DNA from: Mycolicibacterium tusciae
GTDB lineage: Bacteria > Actinomycetota > Actinomycetes > Mycobacteriales > Mycobacteriaceae
DNA length: 64,000 bases
Assembly: GCF_002086795.1 (NCBI RefSeq)
Contig: NZ_MVIM01000008.1
Coordinates: 124,001 to 188,000, forward strand
Reading direction: 5' to 3'
In this document: piece after piece, positions 29,709-37,100 of the stretch
Numbering within the stretch: position 1 is the stretch's first letter
Layout: the number at the start of each line of letters is the position of its first letter
Notes under the pieces: model-generated
Databases searched by the model: none
Told to the model about the DNA's origin: nothing
The model's input: the letters and a program-made list of their open reading frames with translations, nothing else
Program-made: the position numbers and the translations under genes

Positions 29709-29788
29709 AGTCCCTCGGCCCACTTCTGAATCAGGCCGAAGACGGCGAAAACCGCCACCGTCAACGCGATGTACACCAGGACGGACAT
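29705..29788 (-). CDS. 27-residue membrane microprotein upstream of kdpF
   Basis: ATG 29788 with GGAGAG 5 nt upstream codes a 27-residue peptide that starts MSVLVYIALTVAVFAVFG and ends KWAEGL: one transmembrane helix and a short charged tail. Its TGA overlaps the kdpF GTG (GTGA), so translation of kdpF is probably coupled to it. Similar short ORFs are seen before kdpF in actinobacteria as far as I recall, without a named function. It could be an extra small subunit or a leader peptide. Confidence 0.7.
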   Translation of the reverse strand: MSVLVYIALTVAVFAVFGLIQKWAEGL

Positions 29789-29830
29789 GACACTCTCCGA
29801 CGTTTACAGGCCGCCGGATTTCGGCGACCC

Positions 29831-29912
29831 ATAGAAGGATCGCGCCAGGTCAGGAGGTCAATACCGGCCTTAACGGTTTCTTGACGGGCCCGTCGCGGTC
29901 CTTAACGGTTTC
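29831..29912 (-). promoter_or_regulatory. Candidate kdp promoter and KdpE-site direct repeats
   Basis: Two exact 13-bp direct repeats (CCTTAACGGTTTC on the plus strand, 29868-29880 and 29900-29912) are 32 bp apart, about three helical turns. On the minus strand they lie just upstream of a TTGACC (29861-29856), 19-bp spacer, TTCTAT (29836-29831) promoter-like pair and ~45 nt further is the microprotein ATG. The layout suits activation by an OmpR-family regulator, presumably KdpE. Confidence 0.45.
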
Positions 29913-29991
29913 CCTCGCCGAACGTGGGTTACCCGCACGCTTCGATGGCCTCGGGCGTGCATCAACCCCACACTCGGCGAGCGCGCGACGT

Positions 29992-30609
29992 CTAGCGGGC
30001 GCGTCCGAAGCGCCGCTTCGACTTCTTCGGCGACTGGTAGGAATCCTGAACCCAGGCGTCCCAGTTCGCTCCGGAGTCCCCTTGGACGGGGCTGTTGCTG
30101 ACATGCCAGCCGAGGGTCTCGACTTCCATTGTCGACCAACGTATTAGCGTGCCGTCGCCGCCGATTTCTTGCGCCAGGAGAACCCGCTGGTCGCTTTCCA
30201 ACCCGTCGCTGAATGCTTGCATCGCATTCTTCAGGCGGAAGTAGGGGACGGCGTCGTCGAACTCCCGGCAGAGTTTCGTGAGTTCTCGTCGCGCGTGGTC
30301 CAGGAGGGTCGTCGGCTCCGTCTCCTCCGGTTCGGCGGTCGTGGCGTCACTTTCCACCGCCTCGCCGTACTTCGCGCGCAGTGCCTCGACCTCGGCCGTG
30401 GCCGCCAGCGCCGTCTCCCGCCACCATGCGAGGTGGTACTGGATCAGCTTTTGTTCGCATTCCGGACAGACCGTGTCGGGGTCGGTCAGCGTGGTCACAT
30501 CGTCGATCGCCGCTCCGCAGAGCGCGTGGGTGTCGCGCCGGTCGAGGTAGTCCGCGTGGTGTGCCACCGAAGCGGATGCCTCCCGTATGTAGGTGTGGGG
30601 TGGCTCCAC
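29992..30609 (-). CDS. Conserved hypothetical protein with a Cys zinc-ribbon-like N-terminus
   Basis: 205 residues. After HHADYLDRRDTHALCGA comes DTVCPECEQKL; the C-G and CPEC cysteines with nearby His could bind zinc. A helical middle (ETALAATAEVEALRAKYGE) and an acidic patch lead to a C-terminal domain with GTLIRWSTMEVETLGW and a basic tail (KKSKRRFGRAR). No known function. It is upstream of kdp on the same strand but separated by ~200 nt that carries the kdp promoter region. Confidence 0.78.
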   Translation of the reverse strand: MEPPHTYIREASASVAHHADYLDRRDTHALCGAAIDDVTTLTDPDTVCPECEQKLIQYHLAWWRETALAATAEVEALRAKYGEAVESDATTAEPEETEPTTLLDHARRELTKLCREFDDAVPYFRLKNAMQAFSDGLESDQRVLLAQEIGGDGTLIRWSTMEVETLGWHVSNSPVQGDSGANWDAWVQDSYQSPKKSKRRFGRAR

Positions 30610-30690
30610 ATAGCGAACATAGTTGACAACGCGATGAGATGGTCCCGATCCGGCGTCCTTCGAGGTGGACCGTCAGGATCGACCGCCGGA

Positions 30691-30718
30691 GCGCCCGCTG
30701 CCGGGGGACAGCGGGCGC
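30691..30718 (-). terminator. Hairpin downstream of the small secreted gene
   Basis: A perfect 10-bp inverted repeat GCGCCCGCTG / CAGCGGGCGC with an 8-nt loop lies 17 nt after the stop of the 30735-30971 gene. A nearly identical hairpin is found on the other side of that gene (31042-31073). Confidence 0.65.
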
Positions 30719-30734
30719 AGCCTGGTCGCGGTGG

Positions 30735-30971
30735 TCAGTCGAAGACCTCGAACCGGCGCTCGACGCGATCGCCGAAGTTCTCGAAGTTGCGTTCCGCGTT
30801 TTCGAACGGCTGCTCGATGACGTCGTCGAAGTCGACGAAGGGGAAGACCGCGGGCGCAGGCGCGGCGTGGACCTGGGGCGCGTCGGCGAGTGCGGTGCCG
30901 GCACCGGCGACGGCCATCGCGCCGAAGGCGGCGCTGATGAGCGTGAGCTTGAAGATGTTGGGACGGTTCAT
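30735..30971 (-). CDS. Small exported protein
   Basis: 78 residues: signal peptide (LTLISAAFGAMAVAGAGTALA, cleaved before DAPQV) then a ~48-residue acidic/aromatic mature chain (FPFVDFDDVIEQPFENAERN, ENFGDRVERRFEVFD). Good ribosome binding site (GGGAGTACAACC before ATG). No cysteine or enzymatic motif. Probably a small cell-envelope or secreted factor of mycobacteria. Confidence 0.82.
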   Translation of the reverse strand: MNRPNIFKLTLISAAFGAMAVAGAGTALADAPQVHAAPAPAVFPFVDFDDVIEQPFENAERNFENFGDRVERRFEVFD

Positions 30972-31041
30972 GGTTGTACTCCCTATCGGTGGTGGTGTTG
31001 ATAGGGAGACTGGGCGGGGGGACTTGGAGAGTTCTTAACGA

Positions 31042-31073
31042 GGACGCCCGCTGCCGGGAGACAGCGGGCGTCC
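31042..31073. repeat. Second copy of the CCCGCTG/CAGCGGG hairpin
   Basis: A perfect 12-bp inverted repeat GGACGCCCGCTG / CAGCGGGCGTCC with loop CCGGGAGA. Over the shared 28-nt core it differs from the hairpin at 30691-30718 only at the outermost pair and at one loop base. It is upstream of the small secreted gene and ~60 nt before the tRNA gene. Confidence 0.7.
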
Positions 31074-31131
31074 GTCGATGGGACGTCGTGATGCCCGGCC
31101 GTAAACTCAGGCGCGGCCTGTGACGGGCCGG

Positions 31132-31205
31132 GCCCCCATAGCCCAATTGGCAGAGGCAGCGGACTTAAAATCCGCACAGTGTCGGTTCGAGTCCGACTGG
31201 GGGCA
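31132..31205 (+). tRNA. leuW: tRNA-Leu (anticodon UAA)
   Basis: A complete cloverleaf of 74 nt: acceptor GCCCCCA/TGGGGGC, D-arm GCC/GGC, anticodon stem GCGGA/TCCGC with loop CTTAAAA (anticodon TAA at 31166-31168), five-base variable region ACAGT, T-arm GTCGG-TTCGAGT-CCGAC, discriminator A. CCA is not encoded. It reads the rare UUA codon. Unusually for a leucine tRNA the variable arm is short. Its 3' end is duplicated at 38801-38824. I believe it corresponds to M. tuberculosis leuW; that name is from memory. Confidence 0.93.
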
Positions 31206-31206
31206 C
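31183..31206 (+). repeat. Left attachment site (attL), 3' end of tRNA-Leu
   Basis: 24 bp covering part of the T-arm through the acceptor stem and discriminator plus one base. It is identical to 38801-38824 and in the same orientation. The tRNA is intact on this side. Confidence 0.85.
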
Positions 31207-31964
31207 AAGAGCATCGGCGACATATGTGCTGGTAGAAGTAATTTCGATGCCGAATGTTCGTGTGATTAGGCGTACTGGCCGCTCCGAAGCCAGGGCTACA
31301 GGCTCGATCGAAGCTCCTGACGCGGGTGTGCGCCGACCCATGGGAAATCGTCGCCAGCGTTGTACGTAGTTCGGTGGCCTTCAGGCAATAGTGCGGATAG
31401 AGCCGTGAAGGCCCGGCAGCATTGCGAACTGCAAGGTGCACGTTCGCCCGGGCATGCCAGAGGCGCCAGGTTCTGACAGAAACTTGATACGTCTCTGAGC
31501 CCTGCCGGTCTGATACAGAGCTTTGGCTTGGGGTTCAACTCCGCTAGCCAGGTGTGCAGAATGAGATCGCCTTCCTGCTGCAAGCAGAGTCGCTGTGTCG
31601 ACGTCGTCCCGATCGCCGCGTCCAGCACGGGCCAAGCGCTGTAAAAGGGCAGCAGTTCACCGACCGGTCCTTCGCACCTCCGGCGGGTTTCTCGATCACC
31701 TGACCGAGTATCCGCGTCGGCATCGGAGCTATTCCGCTGGCTCCAAGCCTCTTCGAGGATGGTGTCGTAACCGACGCCGGTCAAGTCATCGAGCAACTTG
31801 ATCAATTTTGTTGCGATGGTCAGCATTCCGGACAGCAGCACTGATCTGCGCCACCGCTATTCCGGGCAGGCACACACCATAATGCCTTTCCCTCACCCGC
31901 AGCTCGCGACATCGGGGCGGCCACCGCATTCGGATTCGCAGGGGTCTTGCGCGACGACAAGTCG
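31207..31964. other. Left arm of the island, no well-supported gene
   Basis: Seven hundred bases with lower GC content than the flanks. A 181-residue frame on the minus strand (31296-31841) is open and begins MLLSGMLTIATKLIKLL, but two other minus frames are also open over parts of it, no ribosome binding site or family is recognisable, and the C-terminal half is unusually rich in Cys and Pro. It may be a decayed gene. No integrase motif was seen. Confidence 0.5.
31296..31841 (-). CDS. Doubtful ORF, 181 residues
   Basis: The first ~45 residues (helical, TKLIKLLDDLTGVGYDTILEE as two blocks) look protein-like, the rest does not. Overlapping open frames 31381-31635 and 30983-31441 on the same strand suggest a frameshifted remnant. 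Listed because it is the only candidate gene in the left arm. Confidence 0.25.
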   Translation of the reverse strand: MLLSGMLTIATKLIKLLDDLTGVGYDTILEEAWSQRNSSDADADTRSGDRETRRRCEGPVGELLPFYSAWPVLDAAIGTTSTQRLCLQQEGDLILHTWLAELNPKPKLCIRPAGLRDVSSFCQNLAPLACPGERAPCSSQCCRAFTALSALLPEGHRTTYNAGDDFPWVGAHPRQELRSSL

Positions 31965-33806
31965 ATGCTCCGCAGAATCGTTAAACTGCGTTTTATGCGG
32001 ACCCGGGCCGGGGACGACGAATGGGCGATGCTGACAGCCTCTCAGCGGTCGTCTATCAAGAGGGGCATTCGAGACGCCAGCGAACGCTCGGACGGCGCAC
32101 TTCGCGAGGCTTGCAAGAACTACCAAGAGATGTACGGCATACGTCAGGAGACGCTTCAGCCCCTGGTAGACGAGTGCCGCAATAAGGCTCGAACTCCAGG
32201 CCAGCGAGGGACCGAAGAACCAGCGCCTAGTCCCCCCACGTCTCCGCGCACTAGCACCACACACCAGGGCTCCACGGCGCTATCCGGAGAGCAGATCGCC
32301 GCCTTCTCTGCGGAGTATCGGAATGCGTACATCGCACCAGGCGACGCGCTGACTGACCTCTACAACAAGTACGAAGAGGCCTACGGTGTCTCTCGCGATG
32401 TACTGAGGGCGGCCATCCAGGAGGACCGACGCAATCATCCGGTGGTCTACAAGACGATGAAAGAAGCCCGCCGCCGCATGCAAAAGGATCGAACGCGCAA
32501 GCGCCGCAAGGACGCTGCGGTCGAATATGGGCGAGTACCGCCGCCACCCCCTAGCGACCGCGCACCACCGGCCGTCAAGAAGTCGATGCTGACCGAGATA
32601 GCCGAGAGATGCGCGCCCCGGAATGCGACCGATGCAGAGATAGACAGGATCCGAGAACGATTAAGGACATTCACCGAATCCCCGGATGACCACTACGGCT
32701 ATCTTGCGTGGCGGTTTCGTGAGATATCCACGCGCCCAGGTTCTAGTGAACACTCAGCAGACGACCTTCGCGCAAGGATGTCGCTGATCGTAAGCGAAGA
32801 CAAGGCACTCATCGCGCGCTTGCGGCAGGATCATGGGAACGTTCTTGGAGACCGCCCAGAGCGTCCGAGGCGGGCCTTGGATGCAGAGTTTCGAAAGACC
32901 CAGCTCGGCTTAACTTGGAGTTCCGGACCAAGTGCGCTGCGCCGCGCCCGCGGCACCCTAGCATTCCTGCGACGGGCCGTCCCGCTCACCTTCGCCAGCC
33001 AGGATTACAGCAGCCACTTATCTCCCATGCTGGCGCGTCTGCTTCCGCCGCCAGTTACTGAGTACAGCAATCTGCGTCTGCCGACACACGTCTATGCCTC
33101 AATCAACAACCTGAGGCGGATGGTGACCCACGTGGATCAGTTCTTGTCCACTATCGATGCTCAAGGGGGCAATTCCTATGAGAATGGGCTTGATCAACTG
33201 CGTGACTTAAGCAGTGGTGCATTCGACTTCGTCCTCAAGCCCGAGCCTGAGAAAGCCGCAGTGCCACCGGCCAGTCGCCTGCCCTTGGTCATCCTCCCGC
33301 CTGGCGAGCGAATTCACCCCTTCGTCGCGGGCATTAGGCGATCTGGGCGATTTCGCGGTGGGGAGATCGATGAGGGGCGACTAGGAGTGCTCATGCAGCT
33401 TTGGACCCACCTGAGTGAATCTGGAACCTGCACCCTGTATGAAGGCGCATTTCCCACTAGCGGCAAAGACAACGGGTACTTGATCCTCGTCATCTTTTAC
33501 GAGGGGTACGGCGAGGATGCCGTGGCGATTAGTCCGTGGAAGGGCGAGCACGCGACATTTGTTGTCCGGGCCGACGCAGCGAAGACACGCACCTGGAAGA
33601 CGGTGCTGACCAGAACTAAAGAAGAGGCAAAAGAACTAGGTGCTCGCCGACTAGTGTTCAAAGCCAATCCAGACCACGGGATTGATGAATACGAAGCTAT
33701 GTTCCAGAAAGTCGTAGCGTTCTTCGTCTGCGAACCGGACGATTTCGAGGACGGTGCCCTGTATTTCGATGAACATGAGGGCCGTTACGAAGTGCGCCCG
33801 GCTTAG
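31965..33806 (+). CDS. Unrecognised large protein with duplicated N-terminal HTH-like modules (island cargo)
   Basis: About 613 residues from ATG 31965; TTG 31947 and ATG 31995 or 32028 are alternatives and no start has a convincing ribosome binding site. Two related ~52-residue modules (protein from 32028, and from ~32280) share the pattern L..Q......(Y/R)...(A)..L...Y.E.YG(I/V).(R)..L...(I/V).E.R, with the turn YGVSRDVLR resembling a helix-turn-helix. Next come a basic stretch (RRRMQKDRTRKRRKD), a Pro run, a helical middle region, and a C-terminal alpha/beta domain (VILPPGERIHPFV, NGYLILVIFYEGYGED, SPWKGEHATFVVR, ELGARRLVFK). No known family recognised. It converges with the NACHT-nuclease gene. 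Confidence 0.75.
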   Translation: MLRRIVKLRFMRTRAGDDEWAMLTASQRSSIKRGIRDASERSDGALREACKNYQEMYGIRQETLQPLVDECRNKARTPGQRGTEEPAPSPPTSPRTSTTHQGSTALSGEQIAAFSAEYRNAYIAPGDALTDLYNKYEEAYGVSRDVLRAAIQEDRRNHPVVYKTMKEARRRMQKDRTRKRRKDAAVEYGRVPPPPPSDRAPPAVKKSMLTEIAERCAPRNATDAEIDRIRERLRTFTESPDDHYGYLAWRFREISTRPGSSEHSADDLRARMSLIVSEDKALIARLRQDHGNVLGDRPERPRRALDAEFRKTQLGLTWSSGPSALRRARGTLAFLRRAVPLTFASQDYSSHLSPMLARLLPPPVTEYSNLRLPTHVYASINNLRRMVTHVDQFLSTIDAQGGNSYENGLDQLRDLSSGAFDFVLKPEPEKAAVPPASRLPLVILPPGERIHPFVAGIRRSGRFRGGEIDEGRLGVLMQLWTHLSESGTCTLYEGAFPTSGKDNGYLILVIFYEGYGEDAVAISPWKGEHATFVVRADAAKTRTWKTVLTRTKEEAKELGARRLVFKANPDHGIDEYEAMFQKVVAFFVCEPDDFEDGALYFDEHEGRYEVRPA

Positions 33807-34165
33807 TCCTCGTAGCGCCTCGAGCCGCGACCTTAACCCAGTAGAGCCTCAGCTTCGAGGCCAGTGGGATAACCATTAGGGTTACGCCGATCTTGCGGGA
33901 AAGTGTTACCAGGCTGAGCTGGGCGAGGCTTCCGCGGGAGTGGCTAGGGGCGACGAGTGCACCGCGCCGACTGCACCTTGACGCGGAAGGTGACGCGATG
34001 AACGATCCGCTTATCCCGAGATCATCAGCCGCTGGGGGTTTACGCGCCGTCTACGCCACCCACGAACTGCTTGCCACGGCAGAGTTTATGCTTACGAACT
34101 CGCGCCGAAAGTCATCGGCCGCGAGATGTAATAATGCGCAACGGTTTTGAAGCGATTCGCCGCCT
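33807..34165. other. Gap between the two island genes
   Basis: 359 nt between convergent genes. A 50-residue plus-strand frame starting at ATG 33998, with GGAAGGTG upstream, is the only hint of a gene (MNDPLIPRSSAAGG...); it has no recognisable feature. No clear terminator hairpin was found. Confidence 0.4.
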
Positions 34166-37100
34166 TCACGAACCCTTCGGGCGTCCGTACTCGATACCAA
34201 GATGCACAACCTCCACAAAGAATCCTTGGTCCCGCAGCCGTTGGGCTTGGGCGGCCAAGGTTTCGATCACCTCATCACGGTCGAGCGATGCGACAACACG
34301 ACGCCTCGAGTCACTGCCGTCCCAGGATTCTACGTCGGGCCACAACACGACGTAACAGCCGTGCGCTACGTGCAGATCCTCCATGTACATTGCCACAAGC
34401 TGTGATTCCATCGCGGTTAAAAGGTCACGGTGCCAGGCGCCCTTGACCTCGATCGGCAACGATATGGTGGCGAATGGTCCGGGTTTGTCGGTCGCGGCGT
34501 CGACCTGCACGTCGGCTCGCTCAGCGGCGCCGCTTGGCCGGTTACGGCGCACCTGAACCTCGCGATTAACCACAAGTCTGTTGCCCCCTGTTAACTCCAC
34601 AAGCCGGTTGCGGATGTGATCGGAGATTTCATCCTCGGACTTGGGCCGACGTGAGTGGGTGTCCCAAAGCAAATGCGATTGTGGATTCGCCCCTGTCAGC
34701 TCCCTTTGGACCTCCGCGAACGCGTCAACGACCACTGTCTGCAGATCGGCCTCGGTGTTGACCAGGGCGGACCATCCCTGTTGAGCAAGCAGCACGAGAT
34801 CACGAATGCTGTAGCTTTCCCAAGCTTTTTGAGAGAAGACCGTCATTGCCGTCGCTTGAATCTGCAGTAGCGACGCGTCCGTTGGCAGAGCGTTGGCGAC
34901 GCTAGCAAGTGCATCTATCGCAGCGGCCGTTCCCCTGTCGCGCAACGTTGCGAGCAAGTGATCGCGCCAAAGCCCAATCTCTTCACGCGGCGAAACAACG
35001 TGGACACCTGCGGGCTGCGGCGGGTCGTCGTCTGGATCAAATGCCTGCCGCATCCATAGATAGATGTCAGCTATCACGTTCTCTGGCAACAAGTTATCGG
35101 ATTGCCGGTATCGCACGGTCGTCGCATTGCCGAGCACTTCGAGAGCCAAAGGGTGATCTTGATCAAACTCGGACTGTAGCAAGTCCCATGAGCCCACTAG
35201 ATCGTGATCAACCAGCAAGGTTCCGGCTGCGATCCGGTCAGCTCGACGGCTCGGATCTCGTGCGGCGAACTGTGATCGGAGTAATGGAAATGCTGCCTCG
35301 GGACGTTTGCGGGTCAAGACTGCCAGCAGCCCGCTAGCGAGTGGGCCCGGAGTGCTATTGATGACGTCGAGCGCCAGGTCCAGAAGATCGTCATCAAACA
35401 AGAAGTCGACCTCATCCATCCAAAACAAATGAAGGCCGGCAGCCGCGGCTGCGCGAATACTACGCGTTAACGCCTCCACAAGCACTGGGTGTGCATGCGC
35501 ATCAGCACGCTTGAGCAGCTCAGCCTTGTCCTCCCACAGCGGCCCGTCGATTGTGCGTTTTATGGCTGCAATGATAGGCGCCCATTCTGTCCAGTTCTCG
35601 GGCGATAACTCGTCCAAAGCCGTTGGCCTGGTGCGAAGTAGCAGCGTGAGCGCTCTGTATCCAGCGTAAGCTGCGAAGTGCAAGATCGAAGTATCATCCA
35701 ACCAGGCGTCGGGCTCACAAAGTCTGGTGCTCAAGTAAGTTTGAGCTGCAGAAGTGACGCGCTCTCTGTCGGCCGGATCCAGCACGAGCCATCCAGGCAT
35801 TGTGGTGAGGTCGACCTTCGGCTCCTGCGTCGGTTCCCGCATCGCGAGAGTTCGACCCAACTCGATGAATGCCTGATGATCGCCGTTCTCAATCCTCTCA
35901 AGAAGTTCGGCAACGCTTTCATCGTCGTCTTCAGGCTGAGGCGCGTGTTGTCGCCGGTGCGCATTAATGAGCTCGTGCATGCGCCTCATCTGTGCGGCTG
36001 TGTCGGATTCAAGTTCGACCTGCACCCAATCTTGACGGGATAGGCGGATCGGGTGCTCGTCGTCGAGGTCCAGAAACAGATCCACGTGATCGCGGCGGTC
36101 TGCAGCAAAGGTCAGGTCGAATACTCGGTTAAGTGCATCCAGTCGGCGCCCGGACGCGGTGGCTGCTTCCGCAATGATCCAATTCAAGTCATCCGCTGTC
36201 AGCAACCCAGACCCACTAGCAGGTCTATCCGAGAGATAAAGCACGACAGTGTCATCGGTGGTGCGATCGATGATGGCGTTCACAAGTTTATGGCGTGACT
36301 CCGGCATCAAGAGCTCGCTGGCACGCTGCCTGGAACGGCGATGGAACATGAGTCCCTCGTAATTCTCGGCCCGCGCGGTGGCTATACGGACCAGCACCGC
36401 GCCTATGTCGTCATCAATGTCCGCGGCGGCTACGAGCCCGATTATGGCGTTAGCCAACTCCTCGAAATCACCCGAATCGATCTCCTCAAGATGCGCTTCC
36501 AACCAGTAGATCGCCACTGGAAGATCTTGGTGCTGTAGTCCTTTGGCAAATTCTCCTACAAATCGGAGATACCCGCCATAGAAGTTTCTCTGCTTCGGCG
36601 TCCCGAGCATTGAGAAGACCTCAGCAGTCTCAATCGCGTGCGGCCAGGAGGCTGCAAGGCCCACCGCGAGGAGCTCATCCGTTACATCTGCACCGCGCAC
36701 AGAGTCGTCCCGCACCAACGGTACAAGGTCGGTGAACGGCGCGCCGGAACCGATTGAGATCGCAGCGTAACCGGCTCTCGTTCGCAGTCCATCGTCTTGT
36801 GCTGGATCTAGAGCGAGACCGGTAAGTTCCGGAAGAAGTTCGACGATCTTGCAATCGCGTGCGAGTTTCACGGCGAGACGTCGCTGATCGGGAGAACCGC
36901 CGGCGAGTTTCGGCCTGATCTGATCAGCGATTGCTGAATGGTTTAGTCCGTCCAATCGCTCGCTAAAGCCCCACTGTCTGCGGTCTGCGTCCATGAACAG
37001 GCCGTCGATCACCGCAGCACGAAGCTCATCCGTTGGCAGATCCACTTGGCCTAAGAAGCATTCAGGATCTACGGCGGTGAGCCAGCCGAATCGGCCGGGG

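Noticed and set aside
27915..29729. 604-residue plus-strand frame opposite kdpA/kdpF
   Set aside because: Extreme Glu/Asp/Arg/His composition typical of an antisense shadow over membrane-protein genes.
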